A stretch of 64,000 bases of DNA, taken from assembly GCA_017518105.1 (NCBI GenBank), contig JAFWWC010000022.1:1-64000 (forward strand), in the 5' to 3' direction. Shown here piece after piece: positions 42,356-50,830 of the stretch. A program made the translations under genes and the position numbers. The notes under the pieces were generated by a model. It was not told the origin of the DNA, did not search any database, and saw only the letters and a program-made list of their open reading frames with translations. Every line of letters starts with the position of its first letter. Position 1 is the stretch's first letter. Origin of the DNA: Selenomonadaceae bacterium (GTDB lineage Bacteria > Bacillota > Negativicutes > Selenomonadales > Selenomonadaceae).

Positions 42356-42925
42356 ATGTCAGTAATTGATGAAATGCTTCAGACGAATGAAAAGTTCTGC
42401 GCGAATCTGCCGGACGAGTACAAAGCCTACGAGCACGAAGACCACCACGATAGCAAGTTGCCGAAGAAACATTTGGCAATCGTCACGTGCATGGACACCC
42501 GCCTTGTTAATTTCCTTGAGCCGTGCCTCGGAATCAAACGCGGCGACGCAAAGATTATCAAGACCGTCGGCAACTGCTTAAACGGCGTCTTCGATACCAC
42601 GGTTCGCAGCCTGCTGGTTTGCATTTATGAACTCGGCGTGCAGGAAATCGCGATTATCGGGCATCATGAATGCGGCATGGCGAAGACCACTTCAAAGAGC
42701 TTGACGGGCGGCATGTTGGAACGCGGCATTTCCCCCGACGCAATTAAGATGGTCGAGAAAGAGCTTGTTGAGTGGACTGACAGCTTCCAAAAGCCCGAAG
42801 AAAACGTTATGAAGGTCGTTAAGCAACTGCGCGAAAATCCGCTTATCCCCAAGGACGTTAAAATCCACGGGCTGATGTTCCACCCCAGAAGCGGCAAGCT
42901 CGAACTCCTCGACAAACAAGACTAA
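42356..42925 (+). CDS. beta-class carbonic anhydrase
   Basis: A 189-residue zinc enzyme that interconverts carbon dioxide and bicarbonate. The zinc ligands Cys45 (TCMDTR, with Asp47), His103 and Cys106 (IGHHECGM) are in place, and the length is that of the short prokaryotic beta-class group (YvdA/Rv1284-like). It supplies bicarbonate for carboxylation in a CO2-rich anaerobe, or buffers pH. GGGAGG precedes the ATG. It is a single-gene unit with its own promoter and terminator. Confidence 0.93.
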   Translation: MSVIDEMLQTNEKFCANLPDEYKAYEHEDHHDSKLPKKHLAIVTCMDTRLVNFLEPCLGIKRGDAKIIKTVGNCLNGVFDTTVRSLLVCIYELGVQEIAIIGHHECGMAKTTSKSLTGGMLERGISPDAIKMVEKELVEWTDSFQKPEENVMKVVKQLRENPLIPKDVKIHGLMFHPRSGKLELLDKQD

Positions 42926-42949
42926 TCACGAACGAGAAAATTTCCTAAG

Positions 42950-42977
42950 CGTCGTCCAAAGCGGCGGCGTTTTTTTT
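42950..42977 (+). terminator. rho-independent terminator after carbonic anhydrase
   Basis: CGTCGTC pairs with GGCGGCG (7 bp with G-T pairs), then eight T. Confidence 0.75.
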
Positions 42978-42978
42978 A

Positions 42979-43006
42979 TTGACGGGAAAACTTTTTTTGA
43001 TACAAT
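42979..43006 (+). promoter_or_regulatory. sigma-A-type promoter of flagellin
   Basis: -35 TTGACG (42979-42984), 16-bp spacer ending TGA, -10 TACAAT (43001-43006). No flagellar sigma-28 sequence (TAAA, 15 bp, GCCGATAA) was seen. Confidence 0.6.
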
Positions 43007-43058
43007 AGCTTTAAGAAGTTCGCGAATAATCAAGGAAGGTTTCAAGGAGGAATTAAAG

Positions 43059-44378
43059 ATGGTAATAAAGACCAACATGGACGCGATGCGGACGCTCAAT
43101 CTAATGACGGCGAATCAATCTGCGGCGCAGAAATATCTGGAAAAGGTTTCTACTGGCATGAAGATTCGCAACGCACAGGACGACGCCTCGGCTTATGCAA
43201 TCTCGGAGCACATGCGCGTTAGGATTCGTGCCCTAGACCAGGCGCACTCGAACACGCAGAACGGTTCCAACATGTTGAAGACCGCTGAAACTGCCGTGGC
43301 TAATATCGTTGACGCAATCAAAACGCTAAAAGAAAAGGCAATCAACTCCGCCAACGACAGCAATACCGACGAAGACCGCCTCTTGATTCAAAAGGAGTTC
43401 AATCAGTTTGTGGACGCGATTGACGATAACGCCTTAATCACCTTCAACAACAAGTATCTGATTGACGGCACGAAGAACAACGCTTTCGTTCCCGCCAAAA
43501 CAATTCTCCTCAATCAAAGGTTGTCGGCGGCTACCACGGTTAACGACGCCTTGACGAGCTTAAAAAATCGTGCGGACGAGGGGCTTGGCATTCGCGAGAC
43601 GGATTATTATCAAGTGTCGTGGGTCATGGACGGCAAACTTTCAGAGGCAAGCGGTCGGGTCGGCAACAAGACTTTAACTGACATTCTGCAGATAAGCAAC
43701 GTCTCTGACCTTCAGGCGACGACCGACGGACTAATCACGGGCATTACGGATAAATTCGGCAAGGACGTTTACACGCCGGATAAAGCTCAAGGGTTGGTTA
43801 TCTCGTCTTTGGGCACGGGCGACGATGCCATAAAGAATCAAATCACCGGCTTTACAATCAGCATAACCGATGCGGATGGCAACGTTAAAAAAAGCGTCAA
43901 TTCCGTCTTAGACCAGTTCAATCAATATCAGCGAGCTGAAACTCAGACGGGCGACCAAGCTTTATCCTTCCACGTCGGCGCGGATTCAAACTTCGCAACC
44001 AAGTTCGCGCTCATGGACATGCGAGCGGTGGCTCTGGGCTTGAAGGGCTCGGACGGAAATATTTTAAGCATCTCAACCAAAAACGACGCCAACGCCGCAA
44101 TCAACGTTTTAGATAACGTCTTGCAGAAAGTCCTTGACCAGCAGTCGATAATCGGCGCGGCACTCTCAAGGCTTGAACGAACTTCCACGAACTTAACGAC
44201 GATGATAACCGACGACCAGTCCTCCGAGTCGACGATTCGCGATGCAGACATGGCTAAGGAAATGACCAACTACACCAAATATAACCTCTTAACGCAGACA
44301 TCGCAGGCAATGCTAGCCCAGGCAAATCAAAATCCCAATAACGTGCTCTTCCTTTTGGGCGGCGAAGAAACGGAATGA
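43059..44378 (+). CDS. flagellin
   Basis: A 439-residue flagellar filament protein. The conserved N-terminal D0/D1 (VIKTNMDAMRTLNLM, KYLEKVSTGMKIRNAQDDASAYAISE) and C-terminal D1/D0 (STIRDADMAKEMTNYTKYNL, QAMLAQANQNPNNVLFLL) flank a variable centre of about 200 residues. Exported by the flagellar type III system, so no signal peptide. AAGGAGG precedes the ATG. No other flagellar structural gene adjoins it, as often with fliC. Confidence 0.95.
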   Translation: MVIKTNMDAMRTLNLMTANQSAAQKYLEKVSTGMKIRNAQDDASAYAISEHMRVRIRALDQAHSNTQNGSNMLKTAETAVANIVDAIKTLKEKAINSANDSNTDEDRLLIQKEFNQFVDAIDDNALITFNNKYLIDGTKNNAFVPAKTILLNQRLSAATTVNDALTSLKNRADEGLGIRETDYYQVSWVMDGKLSEASGRVGNKTLTDILQISNVSDLQATTDGLITGITDKFGKDVYTPDKAQGLVISSLGTGDDAIKNQITGFTISITDADGNVKKSVNSVLDQFNQYQRAETQTGDQALSFHVGADSNFATKFALMDMRAVALGLKGSDGNILSISTKNDANAAINVLDNVLQKVLDQQSIIGAALSRLERTSTNLTTMITDDQSSESTIRDADMAKEMTNYTKYNLLTQTSQAMLAQANQNPNNVLFLLGGEETE

Positions 44379-44384
44379 TTTAGC

Positions 44385-45602
44385 TTGAATATCTTTTTGC
44401 TGTTGACGCTGGCACTTCTGATAATAATCGTGCTGTTGCGGTTCAAAATACAAATCGGCTTGTGCATGTTGGCTAGCGGACTTTTTATCTGGGCTTTGCG
44501 TTCGGCAAGCCCAATTTCTTTGCTTCAAGCCTTCTACGAAACTTTCACGCTGTCGAGGACGTATGACATAATTTTTGCGCTGTATTTCGTGATGTGCTTG
44601 GAAATCGAGTTGCGATTGAGCGGCGCGCTAACGGATATGGTAAAAGCATTGCGTAGAATGTGTTCGGACGTGAAAATTTTGTTGGCGGCGATGCCTGCGT
44701 TCCTAGGACTGCTTCCGAGCGTGGGCGGGGCAAGATTCTCCGCGCCAATTGTCCAAGAGCTTAGCGAACGATTGACTTTGACGCCTGAACACAAATCCGC
44801 GATAAATTTTTGGTTCCGGCACCTGTTTGAGTTCTCTAGCCCGATTATTCCAGGCATGATTATGGCTTGTTCAATCGCTGAAGTGACTTTTGGCGAATTT
44901 ATTAGCCATCTTTGTTGGGTGACGGTCGCGGCAATCGCAATCGGCTGGATAATTCTGATTCGACCGATAAAAATTCCTCACGAGACAAAAAAAGTCGAGT
45001 CGGCGGCTGAAATTCGTCACGAACGCAACGGATTATTGCTTGCATTGCTCCCCGTGGCGTCTGTGTTTATGATTGTCGTATTTTTCGGGCTGAATGCGTC
45101 AATCGCAACGGGAGCAGTCGTGGCGGCGTGGATTATCGTCTTAGCGGCGGTTAAACGCCCCGTCGGCGTCAAAGAAATCTTTTTCGGCGCGTTCGATTGG
45201 AAAATGACGCTTAACATCTGCTGTATCCTCTACTTTATCCAAATTTTAAGCGTGACAGAAGTCCTCGGCGAAATCGTCGCGGCTTTTCAAGCCTCTCCGT
45301 TGCCAGTTCCCGTGATTATCGCTTGCGTTTCGTTCATAATCGGAATTTTGACGGGCATGAGTCAAGGTCATGTGGCAATCGTTATGCCAATCGTCGCGGC
45401 TCTGGGCACGGGCAACCTAAATCTCGCGGGCGTGGCAATGGCTTTCGGCGTGGCGGGGCAAATGCTCACTCCAACGCACGTTTGCTTAATCGTAACGATT
45501 GATTATTTCAAAGCAGACTTGTTCGGGACGTTAAAGCCCGTTTTGCTCGGCGAAATCCTCCTGCTAACAGTTTTTAGCCTCTACACTTGGCTAACGTGGT
45601 GA
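44385..45602 (+). CDS. DUF401-family membrane permease
   Basis: A 405-residue protein with about ten membrane helices. LGLLPSVGGARFSAPIVQE near the middle, and TGMSQGHVAIVMPIVAALG with MLTPTHVCLIVTIDYF near the end, are the marks of DUF401, a branch of the ion-transporter superfamily related to CitM/DctM-type permeases. The substrate is unknown; an organic anion is a guess. The start is a TTG without a strong ribosome site, six bases after flagellin, so it may be co-transcribed with it. Confidence 0.8.
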   Translation: MNIFLLLTLALLIIIVLLRFKIQIGLCMLASGLFIWALRSASPISLLQAFYETFTLSRTYDIIFALYFVMCLEIELRLSGALTDMVKALRRMCSDVKILLAAMPAFLGLLPSVGGARFSAPIVQELSERLTLTPEHKSAINFWFRHLFEFSSPIIPGMIMACSIAEVTFGEFISHLCWVTVAAIAIGWIILIRPIKIPHETKKVESAAEIRHERNGLLLALLPVASVFMIVVFFGLNASIATGAVVAAWIIVLAAVKRPVGVKEIFFGAFDWKMTLNICCILYFIQILSVTEVLGEIVAAFQASPLPVPVIIACVSFIIGILTGMSQGHVAIVMPIVAALGTGNLNLAGVAMAFGVAGQMLTPTHVCLIVTIDYFKADLFGTLKPVLLGEILLLTVFSLYTWLTW

Positions 45603-45609
45603 TGGTGAC

Positions 45610-46206
45610 ATGTTTTACAAAATTTTTAAGGTCTTATGCCGCATATGGTTTGGATTGATTCTTCGGACGCGAGTTATCGGCGTTGAAAACATTCCGAAGG
45701 ACGGCGCGTTCATTTTGGCGGCTAATCACGTGAGCAACTGGGATCCTCCGTTCCTAGGAACCTTCATGAGCCGCGAAGTTTGCTATATGGGCAAGGAAGA
45801 ACTTTTCAGCAATCCGGTTATGGCGTGGGTCTGCCGAAATCTGCACGTTTTCCCCGTCAAACGCGGCGCGGCTGATAAATCGGCGATTAAAACTGCGATT
45901 AAGCTCCTCAAGGACGGCAAATGCTTTGGAATCTTCCCTGAGGGCACGCGTTCGAAGACTGGCAAGCTCGGAAAGGCTGAACCCGGCGTAAGTTTGATTG
46001 CCGCCATGACGAAAGCTCCGATTATCCCCGCCGCCATAGTCAATACGGAAAAAATTTTCTCTCGCGAAAACTTTCTGCCACGGCTCGCAGTCATTTACGG
46101 CACGCCGATTAAATTCACTGGCTCGACCAAAGATAAACAAGCCCTTGCTGACTTCGCGCAGGAAATCATGAACGAAATCGCTAAGCTCAAGTCCAGTAGC
46201 TCATAA
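45610..46206 (+). CDS. plsC: 1-acyl-sn-glycerol-3-phosphate acyltransferase
   Basis: A 198-residue PlsC-family enzyme that adds the second acyl chain to make phosphatidic acid. Motif I NHVSNWDPPF (HxxxxD), the following FMSREVCYMGKEEL and motif III FPEGTRSKTGKL are present, after a short hydrophobic N-terminus that anchors it to the membrane. Seven bases after the DUF401 gene; GGTGATGG precedes the ATG. A terminator follows. Confidence 0.92.
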   Translation: MFYKIFKVLCRIWFGLILRTRVIGVENIPKDGAFILAANHVSNWDPPFLGTFMSREVCYMGKEELFSNPVMAWVCRNLHVFPVKRGAADKSAIKTAIKLLKDGKCFGIFPEGTRSKTGKLGKAEPGVSLIAAMTKAPIIPAAIVNTEKIFSRENFLPRLAVIYGTPIKFTGSTKDKQALADFAQEIMNEIAKLKSSSS

Positions 46207-46215
46207 AAACTTTTT

Positions 46216-46242
46216 CCCGTCGATGAGGCGGGATTTTTTTTT
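46216..46242 (+). terminator. rho-independent terminator after plsC
   Basis: CCCGTC pairs with GGCGGG across GATGA, followed by nine T. Confidence 0.8.
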
Positions 46243-46252
46243 GCCAAAATAT

Positions 46253-46393
46253 AAAATTATCATTTATGAGAATTTCTCAATCTGACCTCTAAATCACACC
46301 AAAAATCGGAGCTTTTTTTGGAGGTAGTGAAAATCCCGCATTACAACGCCATTTTTTCAACCCAAAAATTATCATTTATGATAATTTCCAAAT
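46253..46393. repeat. two copies of an ATTATCATTTATGA motif, about 112 bp apart
   Basis: aaattatcatttatga begins at about 46254 and again near 46367. The second copy is a near-perfect palindrome, ATTATCAT-TT-ATGATAAT; the first has one changed base in the right arm. It lies in the non-coding 440 bp between plsC and tRNA-Ala and could bind a dimeric regulator. No protein is assigned. Confidence 0.6.
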
Positions 46394-46590
46394 CGCTCCT
46401 AAAAATCGCCTCTCAAAACCATTTTCAGACCTCCAAAATTGTTTTCAAGCCTCCGAAATAATTTTTCAAAGCTCCAAAAACAGTTTCAAATCTTAAAAAT
46501 CATTTTCAAGCCTTCAAAAGCAGTTTCAAGCCACCAAAACCGTTTTCAAAACTTCAAAATCATTTTCAAGCAGTAAAATTCAGTTCAAAT
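46384..46590. repeat. degenerate tandem array with a 20-bp period
   Basis: About eleven units of the pattern TTTTCAAGCCTCCAAAA. The C after the T-run falls at 46388, 46407, 46426, 46446, 46467, 46487, 46507, 46527, 46547, 46567 and 46586, a spacing of 19-21 bp, near two helical turns. A-tracts and T-tracts are therefore phased along the DNA. No reading frame, promoter or hairpin explains it. It ends 20 bp before the tRNA promoter. Confidence 0.8.
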
Positions 46591-46610
46591 AAAAATTTTT
46601 ACTAAAAAGC

Positions 46611-46638
46611 TTGACACAGTGGCGGCAAATGATTTAAT
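46611..46638 (+). promoter_or_regulatory. promoter of tRNA-Ala
   Basis: Consensus -35 TTGACA (46611-46616), 16-bp spacer, -10 TTTAAT (46633-46638), 14 bp before the tRNA. Confidence 0.7.
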
Positions 46639-46652
46639 ATTGGCGGCGTCAC

Positions 46653-46728
<76 letters not shown>

Positions 46729-46743
46729 AAATTTGAAAATTTC

Positions 46744-46770
46744 CCGGCAAAGCCGGTTATTTTTATTTAT
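46744..46770 (+). terminator. terminator after tRNA-Ala
   Basis: CCGGC-AAA-GCCGG hairpin followed by a T-rich run. Confidence 0.65.
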
Positions 46771-46784
46771 GGAGGTGTTTTTCA

Positions 46785-49712
46785 TTGGCGAAGAAGACAT
46801 TTACCCTTTTTTGCGGCGGCGATGTCAATCTGGGCAGGAGAATGAATTATTTGTCCAAAAAAATGGAGCCGTTCGTCGGGATAAAGGAAATGGAGCAGGC
46901 AGATTGTCGGCTGGTGAATCTTGAATGCGTAATCGGCACTCATGGCGAACAAATTTCAACAAAACATTACTTTTATCTGCGCGCCCGCCCCGAACAGACG
47001 AATATCCTTACAAAATACAACATTGACATCGTAACGACGGCAAATAATCACGCGGGCGACTACGGCACGGACTCTTTGCTTGAGGAATTGGGATATTTGG
47101 ACGCGGCAGGGATTTTACATGCTGGTTCGGGCAAAAACTTCAAGGAGGCATTCGCGCCCGTCTATAAAACCGTCAACGGAATAACTTTTGCGATAATTTC
47201 TTTTGATTCTAGGAAACGTTCTTCAGCCGCGACCAATAACAGCCCTGGCACCGCGTATTTGCCACTCAAAAAGCCTGAACTCTGGGAAAAATTTTTAAAA
47301 GACAGAATCAGCGAGGCTCACGATAAAGCTAACGTGGTAATTGTATGCCCGCATTGGGGAATTAATCTAACTTACGAGCCGACGGAGGAGCAAAAGCAAA
47401 TTGGACGCCTTCTAATCGACATTGGCGCGGACGCAGTCTTTGGAACGCACGCACATTACTTTCAAGGCGTGGAAATTTATAAAAACCGCCCGATTATTTA
47501 TGATGCGGGCGATTTTCTTTTTGATTCGGCTTTGAAACGAGCCGCCGCAGGCTTTACGTTGGAAATATCTTCGGACGGCGTGGAAAAAGTCAGCTTTATC
47601 CCATTATGGAAGACCGCCGCGCAGACTTTGCGAACCAGAGGTATCAGAGCGACTACTATATTAAAGCAATTTATCGGGCTGTGCAAAGAATTCGGGACGA
47701 TACCAAAAACTTCAGCGGAAGAGACAGCCGAGATAACGTTAAACCCGCCGCCGCGTGAAAATAAAATCCCTGCAGACGTTTTAGAGGACGTTAGCAGGGA
47801 AAAACGACTAATTGAACCCTTGAGCGAGCCGCGACCCGCCTGGACAGTCGATAAAGTTCCAGACGAGGCGATTATCCCGCCGCAAAAGTTCGGTGCGCTA
47901 AAATTGGTCGGATATTACGTGCCGCCCGAATGTCGAACGCTGACTGAACGGCGAATGCTTTACGTTGAAACTTATTGGACGATTGATGAGCCGCTAGACA
48001 AGGAATGTTTGCTGGAAATAACCGGCGTGCCCGTCCGCGAATGCGATATGCCGCCTTACGGTTCAGAATATCGCCGGCATGAGTTTTGCGATAACATGTG
48101 GCCGGTCAATCGCTGGAAAGTCGGCATTATTTATCGTGACAGGTACGGTTTGCTCCCGCCGCGTGATGATAGCCGCCTTGCCAATGTGGATTTGCAGATT
48201 GAAGTAAAGGTTACGGCAGAAGGAATGTTGCTTGGCGAATTTAAAGACCCGAACTTAATTAAAATGCGGATTTCTGGTTTGCCGTACTACAAAACGGATT
48301 TTGACGACATAATTTATCAATCGGAGGTGGGAAAGTGTTGGACGCCGGAGCAAATCGCTAAAATCACGGGCGGCAAGTGGCTTGTTCCTCCGCCGGCGGG
48401 CTGGCACGTCGAATCGTTCCGCTTAGACAATTATCTTGGCTTAAAACTGGGTTTGCGTCCGACTTTGCTTTTGGCGCAGACGAAAAAAGCTCCGGTGGAC
48501 GTAAGCGACCTTGACGGAGCCATTGTTAGTCAAAAATTGGAAGGTTTGCCGGCGAATTTTCCTCAACTTAAAGTCGATAACGTGGAGCGAGCGATATTTG
48601 AACTGGGAATTGCGGCTAGGAAACGTTTTCAAGGCAAAGTAATCGCGGTTACGGGTTCCAATGGCAAAACGACAACTTGCAACATGCTAAATCACGTGCT
48701 GAGCAAGGCTCATAGGGTCGTAGCGACGCCCAAAAACGCTAATCTTTATAAGCAGGTGCCGTGGATTATGTCTCACGTCAAGCAAGATGATGATTTTGCG
48801 GTTATCGAGATAGCTTTATCGGCGTTCAGGGAGTTGCAAGGCTCGATTACCTACGAAATTCCGCCCGATATAGCTGTTGTGACCTCCATTGCCCCTGCTC
48901 ACATTGGTTATAAGGTCGTCGGCGGTTCGTTGGATAACGTAGCGAAGTATAAAAGCCGAATTCTCTGCGGAATGCCCGCGGGCGGCTATGCAATACTCAA
49001 TCGGGACATGCACGGCTACAAAATTTTTGAGCGGAAGGCTAAAAGTTATAAACTCAATGTCATAACGTTCGGGACGCACCCCGAAGCCGCGATTAGGATG
49101 CCTGAACTTAGAAACGGCGGAGAATTTTTCGCGGCGGGCAAGATTTATAAGCTTTTTTGTCCAGTTCCCGCCGAACAACTCTACGATGCACTTGCTACAG
49201 TTGCCGTATCGACTGCCGTAAGGGTTCCCGTCGACAAAACGCTTGAGGCATTGAAGAATTTTACGCCGATTAGGGGTCGCGGCAATATTTTAAGGTTAAA
49301 ACTCGGAGAAAAGAACTTAACTATCATTGACAGCACGAAAAACGCTAATCCCGTTTCCATGACATACGCCTTGCAACATTTGAAGACCTCCGAGCCGAAT
49401 CCGAAAGCCCGCGTGGCGATTTTGGGAGATATTGCCGAGTTGGGAGCTAAAAGCGTTGCTTATCACAGGGAACTTGCCGAGGCGATGCTTGCCGCCGAGC
49501 CAGACAGGATTTTACTTTGCGGAAGTCTCATGAGTTATCCGTACAAGGTTATCAAAGACAAAATCAACGTCACGTGGTTTGAAACGCTGGAGGATTTGCT
49601 TAAAAGCTTCGGGGAGCACCTGCAAGACGGCGACACGGTTCTTATCAAGTCATCGGCGGCTACGGGGCTATCGCAAGTCGTGAAATTTTTAATCAAGGCT
49701 CAGCAGTATTGA
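46785..49712 (+). CDS. CapA-like phosphoesterase domain fused to a Mur-ligase domain
   Basis: A 975-residue cytoplasmic protein. Residues 1-270 are a CapA/PgsA (PGA_cap) metallophosphoesterase-like domain: FCGGDVNLGRRM, RLVNLECVIG, TTANNHAGDYG (NNH), CPHWGINLTY and FGTHAHYFQGVE. Residues 370-540 are an unknown middle region. Residues 600-970 are a Mur ligase: P-loop GSNGKTTTCN (624-), NRDMHG and the late IIDSTKNANPVSM, DxxxxNP-type. CapA and the Mur-like CapB normally work as separate subunits in poly-gamma-glutamate capsule synthesis. The fusion may attach amino acids to a wall or surface polymer. TTG start nine bases after GGAGG. Confidence 0.85.
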   Translation: MAKKTFTLFCGGDVNLGRRMNYLSKKMEPFVGIKEMEQADCRLVNLECVIGTHGEQISTKHYFYLRARPEQTNILTKYNIDIVTTANNHAGDYGTDSLLEELGYLDAAGILHAGSGKNFKEAFAPVYKTVNGITFAIISFDSRKRSSAATNNSPGTAYLPLKKPELWEKFLKDRISEAHDKANVVIVCPHWGINLTYEPTEEQKQIGRLLIDIGADAVFGTHAHYFQGVEIYKNRPIIYDAGDFLFDSALKRAAAGFTLEISSDGVEKVSFIPLWKTAAQTLRTRGIRATTILKQFIGLCKEFGTIPKTSAEETAEITLNPPPRENKIPADVLEDVSREKRLIEPLSEPRPAWTVDKVPDEAIIPPQKFGALKLVGYYVPPECRTLTERRMLYVETYWTIDEPLDKECLLEITGVPVRECDMPPYGSEYRRHEFCDNMWPVNRWKVGIIYRDRYGLLPPRDDSRLANVDLQIEVKVTAEGMLLGEFKDPNLIKMRISGLPYYKTDFDDIIYQSEVGKCWTPEQIAKITGGKWLVPPPAGWHVESFRLDNYLGLKLGLRPTLLLAQTKKAPVDVSDLDGAIVSQKLEGLPANFPQLKVDNVERAIFELGIAARKRFQGKVIAVTGSNGKTTTCNMLNHVLSKAHRVVATPKNANLYKQVPWIMSHVKQDDDFAVIEIALSAFRELQGSITYEIPPDIAVVTSIAPAHIGYKVVGGSLDNVAKYKSRILCGMPAGGYAILNRDMHGYKIFERKAKSYKLNVITFGTHPEAAIRMPELRNGGEFFAAGKIYKLFCPVPAEQLYDALATVAVSTAVRVPVDKTLEALKNFTPIRGRGNILRLKLGEKNLTIIDSTKNANPVSMTYALQHLKTSEPNPKARVAILGDIAELGAKSVAYHRELAEAMLAAEPDRILLCGSLMSYPYKVIKDKINVTWFETLEDLLKSFGEHLQDGDTVLIKSSAATGLSQVVKFLIKAQQY

Positions 49713-50830
49713 TGGTCTAGGTGAATGATTGCCCGGTCGTCGGCGTGCAAGGCAATTAAACGTCGTTGAAATTCGCGCCTAAGTTCTCGGTCGCTCATCA
49801 AGAAATTCCACGGGACTACCACGTCGAAGATTAACTTTCTGCCCGTCTTATATGGCACGACGCGAAAATCATGCAACGAAAGCCGCGTATCTATCGCCGC
49901 CAGAATTTTTATCGCAAGTTCCCTGTGCTCGTCGAAAGCCTCATCGCCCTGTACGACGGGGTCAACGTGAAGCGTCGCGGAGACTTGGAATGTCGATTGC
50001 AATTTGCGTTCCAGCTTATCAATAATCTCGTGCGCCTCCAAAAGTTTCAACGTCGCGGGCATTTCAACATGCATTGAGATAAAAATCCTCTTCGCGCCGT
50101 AGCTGTGAATAATCAGGTCGTGGACGCCCAAAACGTTGGGTGAGTCCATGACCGTTTTTGTTATGTCGTCGATTAGCTGTTGATTGGGTCGGTCGCCGAG
50201 CAAGGGATTTAGAATTTCCTTTAGCGACTGGAAGCCGCCACGCAAGATGAATGCCGATACGAATACGCCCGCGCCGCCGTCAATGTTCATGTCGAAATAA
50301 ATCCAAAGGTAAATGGAGACGATTACGACGGAGGTCGCTAGGCAATCGGTGAAGCTGTCGAGAGCCGCCGCGCTCAATGCCTCCGAATTAATTTTTTTTG
50401 CCGCGTATCGATAAAACAGCCCAAGAAAAAATTTCGCCGCAACCGACAAGCTCAACACGAACATGGTTATTAAGCCGGCTTCCATTTCCTCTGGGTTGAT
50501 GATTTTTTCGACGGACGAGAAGAGGAGCTTGCCGCCAACGAGAATCATGCCCGCCGCCACGAACAGCCCCGCCAGATACTCTGCGCGCCCGTGACCAAAG
50601 GGGTGTTCCTCGTCAGCAGGTTTGGCGGCGATGCGAAAACCCGCCAGCATTATCGCGGAGGTGGCAACGTCAGACAGGTTGTTTAGGGCGTCGGCGATGA
50701 TTGAAATCGAACCGCTTATCATGCCGATAAAAAATTTGACGCCGCTCAGCAAAAGATTGACGCAAATCCCCGCGACGCTGACTAATTGCCCGAAACCTTC
50801 ACGCGTCTTAAATAATTTTTTCCAGCTCAT
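49700..50830 (-). CDS. cation diffusion facilitator (metal efflux)
   Basis: About 376 residues with six membrane helices and a cytoplasmic C-terminal domain. ADALNNLSDVATSA and ALDSFTDCLATS carry the paired Asp metal-site residues, and EEHPFGHGRAEYLAG is a CDF hallmark. It probably exports zinc, manganese or iron in exchange for protons. The start chosen is ATG 50830 (MSWKKLFKT), which overlaps cobD by 23 bp; a longer frame to 50908 runs through cobD and is rejected. The 3' end overlaps the convergent CapA-Mur gene by 13 bp. A C-terminal extension (about 85 residues) beyond the usual domain is present. Confidence 0.9.
   Translation of the reverse strand: MSWKKLFKTREGFGQLVSVAGICVNLLLSGVKFFIGMISGSISIIADALNNLSDVATSAIMLAGFRIAAKPADEEHPFGHGRAEYLAGLFVAAGMILVGGKLLFSSVEKIINPEEMEAGLITMFVLSLSVAAKFFLGLFYRYAAKKINSEALSAAALDSFTDCLATSVVIVSIYLWIYFDMNIDGGAGVFVSAFILRGGFQSLKEILNPLLGDRPNQQLIDDITKTVMDSPNVLGVHDLIIHSYGAKRIFISMHVEMPATLKLLEAHEIIDKLERKLQSTFQVSATLHVDPVVQGDEAFDEHRELAIKILAAIDTRLSLHDFRVVPYKTGRKLIFDVVVPWNFLMSDRELRREFQRRLIALHADDRAIIHLDHQYC

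Noticed and set aside
42979..43058. Search for a sigma-28 flagellar promoter before flagellin
   Set aside because: No TAAA-N15-GCCGATAA-like sequence; a good sigma-A promoter is present instead.
46365..46393. ATTATCATTTATGATAAT as a Fur box
   Set aside because: The hexamers are in the opposite arrangement from the GATAATGATAATCATTATC consensus and no iron gene lies downstream.
46384..46590. 20-bp periodic array considered as a CRISPR array
   Set aside because: Units follow each other without unique spacers and are too degenerate; the period is 20 bp, not 60-70.
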